From: Cyathus striatus
Lineage: Eukaryota > Basidiomycota > Agaricomycetes > Agaricales > Nidulariaceae
DNA: 64,000 nt
Assembly: GCA_025738555.1 (NCBI GenBank)
Contig: JAOVFP010000010.1
Coordinates: forward strand, 1,426,001 to 1,490,000
Reading direction: 5' to 3'
Positions 11,441 to 23,200 of the stretch are shown in pieces; position 1 is the first letter of the stretch; every line of letters starts with the position of its first letter. A program made the translations under genes and the position numbers. The notes below the pieces were generated by a model that saw nothing but the letters and a program-made list of their open reading frames with translations, ran no database searches and had not been told where the DNA came from.

Positions 11441-12049
11441 GCTGTAATGCCAGGTGAGTAGAGGGGTGCCGGCGACCTGCTGTTTGATAAGCTTTGTAGG
11501 GTGCAAAATCTGGGAAGTAAACGTTGTAGGATATGCAGATCCCATCTAAACATCCAATCAACAAACCATCTCGATCGAAATGGAGAGGAGAATATACCGA
11601 GTTAAGCTGGCCCTCTAGTTCCTTGACCCTCCGTCCCACCTCGATCCTTAACTTCCTCCCAACCTCCAAATCCTTATAGAGCACCTCAAAAGCTCAGCGT
11701 ATACAAGCTCCGCAGAGAGGTACCTCCACTTTCGTTTGCGCTTTGGCATGTCATGGCCTTTTCCATCTCCAGAATATGCGAGCGCCATATTTTGTGATAC
11801 GTTTCGCCCATTAGGACCAAAATGTGTTCAAATGAGCGCTTTGTAAGGTTCATCTGAAGGCGCGGATGGTGATTGGTCGACAATAGCGGAAGAGGGGGAT
11901 GTATAATTTGAAGGGGACCAGGGATATACTTGAGCTTGATTGAAGTGTTCCAGCCACGACTGTGCGTGCTGTTGCACAGATGGGGTCTGATAAGCATTGT
12001 TAAATGAACTGATCAGCGTGCTGTAGCTGACGGTGGGAGTATGAAACAT
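11441..12049 (-). pseudogene. Coiled-coil protein gene fragment (copy 2)
   Basis: N-terminal piece from 12049 (MFHTPTVSYSTLISSFNNAY), a middle piece (HKIWRSHILEMEK, compare NLWCSHILEEP in copy 1) and a coiled-coil end KDLEVGRKLRIE...VKELEGQLNS near 11590-11680 match copy 1 in order. The middle and coiled-coil pieces are in different frames and part of the coiled coil is missing. The intron after GQLNS (GTATATTCTCCTCTCC...) is preserved. Confidence 0.5.
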
Positions 12050-12059
12050 ACCCTGATAT

Positions 12060-12420
12060 CCTTATCATAGGTGAGCGCTTGAGCCTGAACCAGGCGGGAT
12101 GAGATGGTTAAGGTCGAATCCCCTGAGTCTCAAATGAACTCGGAGAATAAGCTGTAGCTGGGGAATCGGATGCGGATGGTACATGCGGTGGTGGATCGGG
12201 AGAGTTTGTGCCCGGCTTGCGTCTAGCAACCTCATGTCTGTAGCTTCCCCTGCTCGCATTGCACTGCATAGCAATCGTGTAGATGCTCGTGTTCTCCACC
12301 TTGCGTCCCGTAGACAGGTATAGACGCTCTGTCATTTACAACGTCGTTAGCATCGTCGTCCCAGATTTGAGAATCTGCGCGGGTTCGGAATCTTGAAATG
12401 ATTTGGCGTCTGTATGAAAA
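12060..12420. repeat. Block partly duplicated at 14975-15490
   Basis: Pieces recur at 15.0-15.5 kb: 'gtcccagatttgagaat' (12350; 14993), 'ggtacatg.ggtg' (12180; 15365) and 'actgcatagcaat.gtgtaaatgctc' (12265; 15415). No intact frame spans the block. It probably held the 5' region of the same coiled-coil gene family. Confidence 0.5.
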
Positions 12421-12771
12421 GCTAGTACTTGGCTGTGGTCTTAGTGCTGGCTGTGGGATGGCGTACGGCTATGGGTATGGAGCTTCGACGCGCTGGCTTC
12501 TTCGCCCCACTGCGGTGATGACAGTGCAATTGAAAGGAACCCGACTCCCGAGTTTGTGACTTGGTTCGCTGGCGCCACCCTGTCACATTTTGATTTCTCA
12601 CGCTCACGGAAGCACTCAACGTTCAACGCCAATGGGAAGAATTAGTATGAGCATGCCGCAATGTGAGTCGCAACGATAAATTTCATGCTTTCATCGCGTG
12701 CCATAGTGGATGAGATGACTTGCTTACCCAAATGTCACTTCCGATAATGAGCAATTTAACCAAAAAACCTA
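12421..12771. other. Intergenic, no gene seen
   Basis: Two overlapping minus-strand frames (12422-12619 and 12441-12632) are short and unlike anything I recognise. The segment ends at the TA target of the inverted-repeat element. Confidence 0.4.
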
Positions 12772-13483
12772 CTGGATCATTTCGACCGATTGTTCGCTGA
12801 CATTTTGCGTGGCCGAAATTTTCAGTTCATTGTTCTGTTCGTGGCCTATTTTAGTGCGTGACATCATTCAAATTTGTTCGTACCCTTTAAGAGCGAACTA
12901 TGGGACTTGCTAAGAACAAAACCAAGTAAGTATTTCTACAATTGACAAAAAATAAGTACCAATACCAATACTGTAACAATGAGTAGTATTTATTTAGGAA
13001 TAGTAGAGAATACACGCAACAAACATTTTGTTTATAGAATTTGAGGTTAGTACAGTATGTCATTTTTATCCAATCAACACGAGATATAACATCTAAAGTT
13101 AGATTAAAGACAGCAGTATTGGACCACATCGAAAACTCCACTGGTCGTGACTCATTTTTTGGACTTCAACTCGCAACAGATGCAGAAAGCACGCTTGTTG
13201 AAGTGGTTGATACATTACTAACTAACACAACTCCAGAACTTAGGCAGGGGGAGAGGAAATTTTTAAAAACACTATGTATTCTACAGAAGCTTGAGAGGAA
13301 CATTAGAAATCCAGTACATACAGTTAATAATGAAAAAAGCGATTTTTTGTTTCTAATTTTGGCCTTTTTTTGTTTCGCTGAACCTTTGTTCGATGCTCCT
13401 CGGGACGCGTGACATTTGTCAAAATTGTTCTGTTTCTAGACGTCGTGTGACGCGTGACCGAACAATCGGTCGAAATGATCCAG
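12772..13483. mobile_element. 712 bp TA-target inverted-repeat transposon
   Basis: Left end CTGGATCATTTCGACCGATT (12772 on) and right end ending at 13483 are perfect inverted repeats over 25 nt, flanked on both sides by TA (12770-12771, 13484-13485). TA duplication is typical of Tc1/mariner-type and related DDE elements and their MITEs. The interior (13041-13412 +) has a 123-codon frame with no transposase motif, so the copy is non-autonomous. It lies about 100 bp from the 3' end of the LysM gene, at the edge of the duplicated block. Confidence 0.8.
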
Positions 13484-13494
13484 TATTAATATAT

Positions 13495-14562
13495 TTGTCC
13501 ACTTCGCATACAAACGCTAGCAATTACAACGTATATCCTCCCGCCTTCTGCGAACAAATCTTTCGAAAACGGTAACAATTTAGGTCGAAGGAGCGACACA
13601 AAGAACCTGCCAAATAAGCATTCAGAACTCGCCTTCAACGCATTGAACAGAAAATCACACACCTCCCCAGGGTAAATATTAGTGCAATCACTAGCAATGT
13701 TCGGGTTGTTACTGAGCAAAGTTGCAACACTAATCCCAGCAGCGCTAGCAATAGCAGGACAAGAATCTCCAGATTGAACAACGGAGACTTGGGTGCAATC
13801 TTGTCCAGTAATCCCCAAGCAAAGAGGCTATAAACCAAGATGAATATCGTCGAACGAGGTTATATTGAAAGGGTCATTACCTCGCCCTCAGAGAGGTTGG
13901 AGCAGTCAGAGTTGATGATACCAGCGTTTACAGTTGCCAACTGGTAACTGTTGACATATGTAATAATTTGAGCAAGTCTGAAGATTTATTAATAATAAGG
14001 CTTACGTGGAAACATTCTGAGCTGCAGAAATTCCATCGCAGGTATCTCCAAGGTTAACGGTGTATTGCCTATCGCAATTGGCTGGGATGGCAAGGGACTT
14101 GACGGTGACCACTAAAATTCAGCATACACGTTAGCGACATCGAACAACCAGAGATGTAACTGCCTGCAGCGTACCGAGGACGGCACTCAAGACGAGAGCA
14201 GTGACTTGAGCAAAGCGGAACATGGTGAATGCGAGAGGTAATTAAGGAGGTAGATAGATGTGAAGTGTTGGTTGTCAGAAGAGATATCTGGACAATGAAG
14301 TTGAAGAGAGGAACACTACTCTCTTTTATACCTCTCCTTCGTCTCCAGCACGCTATACCCATCGCTAAAACTCAAGGACTCCATGATTCGCGTGAGAGCA
14401 GCTTCAGAAGAAGCGCGTGGTATCGCTCCTCGTCGAGTCAAGGATACAGAGGTAATACACATGCAAAACGGAGGATCAAACGTAAAAGCGCACTTTGTTT
14501 CATGCCGAGTTGCATTCTTACTGCCCAATTAAGGCATCAGAGCGGGATCCGTATGGCGCACG
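13495..14562. repeat. Duplicated block with LysM gene (copy at 62939-64000)
   Basis: From 'gtccacttcgcatacaaacg' to 'gcgggatccgtatggcgca' this block aligns with 62939 to the window end, including gene, introns, promoter and upstream DNA. Differences are scattered substitutions and small indels. The two copies are 49 kb apart in the same orientation; the second copy may continue beyond the window. Confidence 0.85.
13580..14223 (-). CDS. Secreted two-LysM protein (137 aa, five exons)
   Basis: Exons 14175-14223, 14006-14111, 13881-13947, 13663-13827 and 13580-13606 join to 138 codons ending TAA. Start MFRFAQVTALVLSAVLVVTV is a signal peptide. LysM1 is CDRQYTVNLGDTCDGISAAQ and LysM2 is CTQVSVVQSGDSCPAIASAA, each with the Asn-rich 'NP' or 'NAG' part and a closing Cys; the tail is IYPGE-VLCVAPST. 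Introns are 53-63 nt, in the same places as in the paralogues at 6499 and 63024. Expected product: a small secreted chitin-type glycan-binding protein (family knowledge). A mature size of about 115 aa fits a LysM effector or wall protein. Confidence 0.88.
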
Positions 14563-14974
14563 TCGCTTATTTGGAGTTTTTTGGGTGGGGACCGCTTGAG
14601 GTAAACTATAAATAGCACACCCGAGACTCATGGACATACAGTAATACTACTTATGTATAAATATCTCCTACGTTAGTTTTTGCTAAGCGGTTGCTTTGAA
14701 ACACATCGGTATATTAATAGGAAACTGCAGTACTTCAAAGTACACGTGAGAAGGATAGGTGTGTGTTATGCAAGAAGTACTGACCTTGAGTGATTCATTC
14801 TACGCGGAAGTAAAGCATTCATTCTTGGAATGTCGGTGATATAAAGCATATGTGGACTGGGACTACAATGTCTTTAGAGCTTCCAGAAAGAAGGTTACGG
14901 TAAGTATGGTATATTTTATAGGTAGCACGTCGGACAGTAACAACACGGTAATCCGTATTGGCATAAAAAACGTC
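14224..14974. other. LysM gene 5' region and intergenic DNA
   Basis: Bases 14224-14562 belong to the duplicated block and include the LysM promoter; 'ttttata' (14329-14335), about 105 nt upstream of the start, lies in a plausible TATA position on the minus strand. The remainder holds no recognised gene. Confidence 0.45.
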
Positions 14975-15530
14975 ATTATCACCGTGTCACTGTCCCAGAT
15001 TTGAGAATTTAAATGTGCGCGGGTTGAAATAACATGATTTATTTGGCGTCATTAGAACACTCTTTAAGAGAAGTTACTAAGTAAAGGAGAGAACTCAGAA
15101 TAATGTGGTAAGGATTCAATAATCAGACATTGGCCTTACCGCCAACCATATCCAAAAGGTTCGAGTTCGAACCTTGGTTCAGGGCCGAACTCTATAGGCC
15201 ATCTCTGAGGCGTAGCAAGTTCCATGCGGTCACTTCAAACATGTTCTCTCCATGCTGATGCTTAAGAGGAGTGTACAGCATCATAGAATTGTTCATATAG
15301 TTTTGTTGTTGAATCCCAAATAAGTTCTAATAACAAGCCATAGCTGGGGATGCAGGTGGGGGTGGTACATGTGGTGAATATTTTGTGCCCTGAGCATCCC
15401 CTGTTCATATTGTACTGCATAGCAATTGTGTAAATGCTCATGCTCTTCAGGTCCACACTTGGAAGGCTGTCTTTAGACAATTATAGATGCAAGAATATGT
15501 GAGGGTGAAAATATTGGAACAATATGATTT
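14975..15530. repeat. Fragments duplicated from 9.2-12.4 kb
   Basis: Contains, in rearranged order, pieces matching 12350-12410 (at 14985-15045), 9215-9390 (at 15143-15310) and 12160-12330 (at 15330-15490). All coding frames are broken, so it is a decayed partial duplicate of the coiled-coil region. Confidence 0.55.
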
Positions 15531-16540
15531 ATTTGGAGTAACTGATTTACATAAGACTCAAGTTAGTAAGTGAAGGACACTCCTGGCTGCCAACTTTTTT
15601 ACTGTTCACAAAATCTGTCCAAATTCAACCTCGGTAACTTTAAATATTGATTGAACATTTTGGCTGTTGCAAAATCATAGACAAATATTACATTTTGTAC
15701 ATATTTTGTATGAATACAAATGATTCTTTTTGTTCTAATTTTAGCTTCATCAAAATAAGTGTCAAATGTAACATTGTGGACATGTTTTGACCTTACACAA
15801 TATTTATTGTTTTGCATGATTGCAAAACCAGTGCAAAGGTCAAAATTTTGTGCAAGTTTTACTTCTGTGAAAATGTTTAATTTTGCAAGTGCATTTTGAC
15901 AGGTTAATCTTTACCTAGCTGAAGATTTGAGTCACATTGGAAGCATTTTATTTTATTGAATGTGAAGCACTGAAAAGCCCATATGGATCCAAGGAATTCT
16001 TTGTTATAGAATTCTGTACATTCCATGCAGATATTTCCATTCTGTGAGGATTTGTATGGAATCTGTAAGGATTCCACAAGGAATAATCACCCTATTTCAC
16101 TGATATCCCAGCCAAATAAATTATGTATGGAATCTGTGTAATATGCACAGATCTGTATGGAACACCTGGCTAAGTATAAAGAGCTCAACCTCAGCCTGAT
16201 TTCATCTTTTCCTTTAGGTTAACATTTCTCTTACAACTCTCATAAACATTTGAAGTAATATTACTCATACATAGTAAATACATCTACTGAGAAAGTTTTA
16301 CAACACTCAAGCCATTGGCTCATGAGAAATGAAGGAATGTTTTCTATTATAAAACATGACCCAGATATCTGGATATCCATGGTTCCAGACCCATACAGAT
16401 AAGGAAAATTGGGTATTTAACCAGTATTTGGCTTATTCATGTTAGTTCTTAATGATTACTAATCAAATTTATAATTCATGGTTCAATTCATCTTGGTGTC
16501 ATTCTGCTAAATCATTTCTTTTTATTATAATAGTAATTAG
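15531..16540. other. AT-rich intergenic, no gene seen
   Basis: Only short frames. Bases 15980-16165 hold several GGAATC/GATTCC-type words (for example 'gtatggaatctgtaaggatt'), probably an old inverted-repeat remnant. Confidence 0.4.
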
Positions 16541-16720
16541 TTATGGGCAAGTGTATCTACAAGTGTAACTCATTCACATGTGTACTTCAGGTGTACAAAA
16601 AATTGCAAATTTGAATGGAAATTAGCTGATTTGAATACATTTGAGGTGGGGTGTAGTACATATGAAGCACACATGAGGTACACATGGAAAGGTGGAACTC
16701 ATGTGTATTCTTCTTAACAG
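16541..16720. repeat. CACATG dispersed repeat, copy 1
   Basis: Shares 'gtgtacaaaaaattg', 'atttgaatacat', 'gaagcacacatg' and 'acacatggaaaggtgga' in the same order with 32645-32765. The words CACATG/CATGTG recur many times. Related copies are at 30415-30710 and 32510-32775. Confidence 0.6.
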
Positions 16721-17322
16721 TATTATACACAACATGTTCAAGTTATATTTCTGATATACTGAGTGTGAAAGAATTATGGTGCAGAATACATATTCTACAT
16801 ACATGGCTAAAGTACCTTCCATAATGGAGCACCTCTAAGTATTTTGGGGTCTTGTTCCTCCAATCTCATTTTATTTAAAATATTGCAATGACAAGTTATT
16901 GGATTATATATTCTACACCACCTGTTCAAGCTAGATTTTATATTCATTAAGTCTGAGGAAGGTAGGTAGACTGCAAAGTTGCTTTGGTTATGTCAAGTAC
17001 TTGGATCTGTAAGAGGCCTACCTTACTTCTTTACTGTGTGACAGTAGTGGAAAAGAGATGATATATCAGTATCTACACAATGAGTTTAAGTAGAAACATA
17101 AACAATGATATTATTGGCAGTAAGTACTACAATATTGTATCAACTATGTGCCAAGAATTCACATACAAAATTTCATTCCAAGCTTTTGTGCATTTTTATG
17201 TTTGCCCAGGTTACTGTATGTAACTGCAAGATTGGCCATACTTTGAAGTGTATGAGGATGCTCACAACCAAGAATTTGCTTTCTCAAATCCAAAACTTCA
17301 ATTTCCAGCTTTTCTGCATCTT

Positions 17323-18086
17323 TGTTATGTACCGATTTTCTTCCTGCTTAGAAGTGGTTGTGAAGACGTCTGGAGGGCATGGGAAAACTATAACGGAAAC
17401 CTGAAGTGAGTATGGGTATGGGAATGAGAGTGGGAGTGTGGAAGTGAACCATGGCTTCAGCATATGTGCTGCGCCGCCTGGATATCCCCAGGGAATGGTT
17501 TGTATTTCACAACAGATGATTTCCAATGTAAGGAAACATTCCAGAGTATGCAAGGGGCTTCACCACTATACTAGGCAGTGGGAGAGAAACCCAAAGGAAA
17601 ACCCGGAGTGGGTTTCAGAACTTAGAGTAGGAAGAAAGTGTACAGAGTTGATATGAATACTGAAGACTACCTAGTACATTTGGAAGACTATTTATATGTA
17701 CTAGTAAGATGTAGATACGAATCCAGAGACAGAATGCTAAGTGTAAGTAAATGAAATAAAGACTGGGAAAAGAGGAGTAGTGGTGCAAATGACATGCTCA
17801 GAATGAAGAATAAGAAACTAAACTACATTGACCATAATGAAATGTACAAGTGAGAATGGAAGAGAGGAGTAATGGTATAATGACGTGGTGAGGCCATCAT
17901 AAGAGAAACTATGTATCTGAAGTATCTGATAGAAAACCTGATGGGTTCCGGGTACATTCCCAGGTGGGAATGTCATAAAGTGTAAACCCATGGCGGGTAC
18001 GTTCTGGGAATGGAACAGGTGTATTGGAAGGTCACATGGGAGCGTTCAGTAATGTCGGCATGATGTATCTGGACATGGATATAACA
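17323..18086 (+). mobile_element. Solo LTR (764 bp) in the NLR gene
   Basis: Begins TGTTATGTACC and ends GATATAACA (TG..CA with 6 bp inverted ends), flanked by the 5 bp target duplication ATCTT (17318-17322, 18087-18091). No internal coding region, as expected after recombination between two LTRs. Contains 'gcttcagcatatgtgctgcgcc', found in inverted orientation and altered form in the LTR at 18619, so the two may be distant relatives. Confidence 0.85.
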
Positions 18087-18618
18087 ATCTTTATATTTAC
18101 CCAGATTACCATATGTAACTGCAAGATTGGCCACACTCTGAACTGTATCAGGATGCTCACTACCAAGAAATTTCTTTCTCAAATTCAAAACTGCAATTTC
18201 CAGCTTTTCTACATCTTTATCTTTACCTAGATTACTGTATGTAACTGCAAGGCTGGCCATGCTCCAAAGTGTATCAGGATGTTCATTGCCTAGAATTTGC
18301 TTTCTCATATTCAAAACTTCAATTTCCAGCTTTTCTGCATCTTTATATTTACTGAGGTTACCATATGTAACTGCAAGATTGGCATGCTTTGAAGTGTATC
18401 AGGATGCTCAATGCCAAGAATTTGCTTTCTCAGATCAAAAACTTCAATTTCCAGCTTTTCTGCATCTTTATATTTGCCCATATTATTATATGTCACTCCA
18501 AGATTGGCCATGCTTTGAAGTGTATCAGGATGCTCACTGCCAAGAATTTGCTTTCTCAAATCCAAAACTTCAATCTCCAGCTTTTCTGCATCTTTATATT
18601 TACCCATATTATTGTATG

Positions 18619-19282
18619 TGTCATAGCCATACTTTTCCTACCTTATTTCCACACTTCTATTCTGCACTCTCCGCACTCTCTGCACTTCTTAATTTGTAGA
18701 TATCGTCCTTTCATTTCTACCCTTCCACTCTTCTGACTGAAAGTCGCCGAGCTTATGTCACCTTACTCATCCAGTTCTTATCTGCTCTCCATTATGCTTT
18801 CTCTATCGTACCCCGGGTATACTTGTCTCAGCATTCCTTTCAATCCTTAGTTCATCCTTGGTACATATTGTATTCAAACCATACTCCACCTTCCGCCACC
18901 ATCTTATTATGTTTATCAAATAGTATACTATTACTCATTCATTCACTGGTCATCAGTGAAGTCGTATAGTATTTAAGTAACACAATTTGTACTACTACTA
19001 CTCAGTTCGAATATCGACTAGGTTACTATCCTCTTACTTGTCTTTAAGTTCTACTCAACTCTGGCTTGAATCATTGCCTTCACAGTAACGACTCTGCACT
19101 CTGTACTCCATACTCCTGTCCCTCTCTTTCTCTGCACTCCTGTCTCTCCCTTCCGCACTTCAAAATACCTGGACCACGAGAATGACAAGGGGCGCAGCAT
19201 ATAAGCTGAAGCCGACGGTCCTTCTGTCCTGCACTTCCCTACCATATGCTTCTGACCTTATGTAGAAATACCAGTCTTGACA
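18619..19282 (-). mobile_element. Solo LTR (664 bp) in the NLR gene
   Basis: Begins TGTCATAGCC and ends GTCTTGACA, flanked by the 5 bp duplication GTATG (18614-18618, 19283-19287). It splits a TPR at the Thr-Tyr of 'LAVTY'. The strand is inferred from the GCTTCAGC.TAT.TGCTGCGCC stretch shared with the neighbouring solo LTR. No coding region. Confidence 0.85.
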
Positions 19283-19649
19283 GTATGTCACTGCAAGATT
19301 GGCCATGCTTTGAAGTGTATCAGGATCTTCATTACCAAGAATTTGCCTTCTCATATCCAAAACTTCAATTTCCAGTTTTTCAGCATCTTTATGTTTATCA
19401 ATATCTGTGTATGTACCTGCAAGACTGGCCATGCTTTGAAGTGTATCAGGATGACTATTGCCAAGAATTTGTTTTCTCATATCTAAAACTTTGCTCTCCA
19501 GTAGTTGACTAATTTTTTTTTTACCCTGGTTCCAATATGTAATTGATAAGTGATAAAGTTCACTGAGGAACATCTTGCTATAGTGAATATTATCTGTATT
19601 AATCTTTTGTTCTATATCCATCCACATGTCTTCTTTGATAATTAAGCTA

Positions 19650-20023
19650 TGTTAGCGACAGACGAGCAAAATACTCGAAGCCGAACTTAAACACTCAAAT
19701 AAGAAAGAGAAGTGAGTCTTATTGCTAATCTGGAATAAACTAGCACAAGAATAGCGAATACTAACTAAGAAAGACCGTATTTATAGAAAGAGTCCATGAG
19801 GAGATCACATGTAAGTAACCTACACTACAACACATGTATACTGTGCTTCTACATTAAGAACTCATGTTATACATATGGCTGAACTGTGCAACTGTGCCCA
19901 CAGTTATAATGAGTAACATATGTTGATACGCATGGTGTCCGCATTGTAGGTCATGTGACCAGTCACATGACATAGATAAGACAAGATTAGATAAAAGATT
20001 AGATAAGTAATGAAATCCTAACA
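19650..20023 (-). repeat. 3' LTR of the Ty3/gypsy element
   Basis: Ends TGTTAG/CTAACA. By eye it differs from the other LTR at 13 of 374 positions, all transitions; 11 fit loss of a CpG in one or both copies. Confidence 0.92.
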
Positions 20024-20040
20024 TTACCCCCTCTTTAAGA
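20024..20040 (-). other. Polypurine tract
   Basis: The minus strand reads TCTTAAAGAGGGGGTAA directly before the 3' LTR, the expected place for the plus-strand primer of an LTR retrotransposon. Confidence 0.7.
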
Positions 20041-20240
20041 GTTGTGTCCTCACAACATTTCAATGGAATCTTCTGGTTGTCGGGGTCATTCATGGATTTG
20101 AAGAATAATTCGAGGAATATAATGGCCAAGTATAAAGATGGCCATGCAGAGAATGAAAATGACAATAATGTAAATCAAGAGGGTGATGTTGTTTGAAAGC
20201 ATGTTTTGAATAATTTTAGTCAATAGATAATCCCTTGTAT
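20041..20240 (-). other. Spacer between pol and the 3' LTR
   Basis: On the minus strand a short frame (about 20165 down to 20024) encodes a hydrophobic stretch (WPSLYLAIIFLELFF) followed by a polar tail. It could be a small membrane-segment frame of the element or chance. It has no independent support. Confidence 0.3.
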
Positions 20241-23200
20241 TTATACATTAGGACATTCTGGATTTTCCTGATGGAATTTATTTAATAAACTTTGAGATCC
20301 GGTTAATGACATAATTGGTTCCCATGTACAATGATCATATGAATAGCCTTTCCATTTTATATTGTATAGAACCTTCTTTCGATTTATTTTCCATGCTAGT
20401 ATAGTTTCTACTTCATATTGTTCCTGATCATCAACAAGAATAGCTGGAGGTGGTTTCAGCTTTTGTTGTGATTTGTATTGTGCAGGAATATGTTTCGTAA
20501 GAAGTTGTGTATTGTATACCAGATGTTTTCGGTTCCAAGATTTTGGTAATTGAATTTCATATGAGGCTAAGCCGACTTTCTTTAAAACTTTAAATGGTCT
20601 GTATTGTTTATCGTCCAATTTTGCAACCGGTCTGTCAGATTTAATATTAATTCCTTCTATGTAAACCAAGTCACCAGGTTTATATTCAGGTGATTCATTT
20701 CTGTTTCTATCATATCCACATTTCATTGCTTCATTGGATAGAGTAAGAGCTGCTTTTGCATTTTCTCTGGCTTTGGTTATTGTAGTAATAAATTTGTCAA
20801 CTCCGATAGTTTGAGATGTTCCATTTGGTCTAATTCCTCTGTAAGGATGATGTCCATACATTAGATAAAAAGGGGTATATCCTGTCGCTCTATGTATTGT
20901 GTCATTGTAGTTGAATTTGGTAACTGCTATTTTATCTGCCCAATCATCCTGATCATAGTTAACATAAATCCTGAGATATTGTTCTATCTCTTGATTTACT
21001 CTTTCTACTTGTCTGTTTGTCTGGGGTCGATATGCTGTTGACAAGTTCATTTTGACACCTAATCGTTTCGTGAATTCTTTTGTAAAATGAGATGTGAATT
21101 GTGATCCTCAATCACTTATGACACATTGTGGCATTCCGAAGTTTTTAAATATTTTTTCCAAGTATAATTCAGTGACTCCTGGACTATCAATTTCTTTATT
21201 ACATGGAATAAAGGCTGCCACTTTAGTAAATTGATCAACTACTACCATTAGGAAGTCAAATCCTCAGGAATATGGTAGTGGTCCAATGAAATCAATTGAT
21301 ATTGTATGCCAAGGTCCTTCAGGAATACTATTAGGATTTAATAATCCGACTGGCTTAGATTGATGAATATTTGTCCTTTGACATGCTTCACATCCGGATA
21401 TGTATTTGATTATATCTGATCTAATTTGGGGCCACCAGTAATTCCCTGTTATTAATTCCTGTTTTTTGTATTCTCTGTGGTGTCCGGATATAGCTGAATT
21501 GTGACATAATCTAATTATCCGTTCTCTTAGTTTAGCATTTCTTGGAATGTAAACTCGATCTTTCCATGTGATTATTCCTTCTGGTGATTTGGACCAATCT
21601 TTAGATTTAAGATTGAGCATTTTTATTACTTCCTTATCTCTATTTTTTCTGGATTTTCGAACTTGTTCCATTATTTCTTCGTCTTCACCATGAACTTTGT
21701 ATGTTTGTCTGAAGTGTTCCGGTTTAAGAAGAATAATGTCTTCATTGTCATGTTCTCCTTGTTCATGTCCAGCTCTTCGTGATAAAAGATCTGCCTTTGT
21801 CATTTGATTTCCGGGTTTGTGATGTAATGTGTAGTGGAATTCAGCTAATTCAGTTGACCATCTTGCTTGTTGGCGATTTAACTTCTGTGGCTTTCTGAAA
21901 TATTGAAGATTTTTATGATCTGTCCAAATCTCAAATATTTGTTTTGCCCCTAAAAGATATTGTCTCCATGTGTCTAATGCTCTCATGATTGCAAGCATTT
22001 CCTTATCATAGATCTCATAATTTCTTTTGGTTGGGCTTAAAGCATGTGATAAAAATGCTATTGGTTTCCATTTTCCATCAAGTTGTTCCTGGGATAAAAT
22101 GGCTCCATTTGCAAAGTCAGATGAATCAGCCTCCACTCGATATTTTCTGTCATCATTCAGCATTGCTAAAATTGATGCCGATATGATTTTGTCTTTTAGT
22201 TCAGAAAATGCTAATGCTTGATTGAGTTCCCATTTCCATTTGTCTTTTCCAGTTAATTCATGAAGTGGTTTTGCTATTTTTGCAAATCCTTGAATGAATT
22301 GTTGGTAAAAGTTAATGAATCCTAGGAATTGTTGAAGTTCCCTTTTATTATTCAGTACTGGCCAATCTACTACGGCTTTCACTTTTCCTAAATCCATACG
22401 TACAGAATTTTTGGAAATAATGAGACCTAGATATTCTACTTCGGCTTTTTCAAAGAAACACTTCTCTGGTTTTAGATATAATTCGTGTTCTTCTAATTTT
22501 CTAAGAACATGTTTTACCATTTTTCTGTGTTCTTCTAAAGTTTCCATGAATATAAGAATGTCGTCCATGTAAACAATGACTGTTCCTTCATTGATCTCTG
22601 TTCTGAATATATCATTCATCATTGTCTGGAAAGTTGCTGGTGAATTGGTAAGACCAAAGAACATAACTAAGGGTTCGAACAGTCCTCGATTGGTTCTAAA
22701 TGCAGCGTATTGTTCATCACCTTCTTTGATTCGGACGTTATTATAACCCCATCGGATATCCAGCTTAGTAAAATATCGTGCCTTTTTGAGTTTATCTACT
22801 AATTCCTGAATTAATGGTAATGGATATCTATTTTTAACTGTCATTTCATTTAGTTTTCAATAATCTTGAATTGGTCATAAAGATCTGTCTTTCTTTTTAA
22901 TGAAAAAGAACAGTGATGCCCAGGGTGATTTTGAAGGTCTGATGCATCCTGAATTAAGATTCTCATTGAGGAATTCATCCAGTTGTTTCTGTTCGTCTAA
23001 GTTCAACAGATATATTTTACAATCGAATGATGTGGCTCCTGGTAATAGCTCGATAGCATGATCCCATGGTCGATGAGGTGGAAGTTTATCAAAGGATTCT
23101 TTTGTGAATACTCTTTTGAATTCATGATAATACATTGGAACAGTTTCCTTCCAATGCCTCTTAGGTTTCTGCTGATTTTGGGCTTCAGCAATTTTCGAAG

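Larger units (their letters stand above)
17159..19649 (-). pseudogene. NLR-type gene, TPR (3') part, split by two solo LTRs
   Basis: Coding segments 19283-19649, 18087-18618 and 17159-17322 encode about eight 42-residue TPRs of the kinesin-light-chain-like type (consensus EKLEIEVLDLRKQILGSEHP then DTLQSMANLAVTY), ending TGA at 17159. Solo LTRs at 18619-19282 and 17323-18086 interrupt it. Leaving out each LTR plus one 5 bp target copy keeps the TPR frame exactly. One further lesion is a 1-base deletion near 18385 ('gattggcatgc' where other repeats have 'gattggccatgc'). The N-terminal parts lie at 26467-26574 and 27632-29174. In this family TPRs form the ligand- or partner-sensing end. Confidence 0.85.

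Noticed and set aside
13041..13412. 123-codon + frame inside the TA element as a transposase
   Set aside because: No DDE/D motif, no helix-turn-helix, and it runs into the inverted repeat; kept only as interior of a non-autonomous element.
18259..18699. 146-codon + frame with a repeated Phe/Leu-rich unit
   Set aside because: It is the antisense reading of the TPR repeats of the NLR gene.
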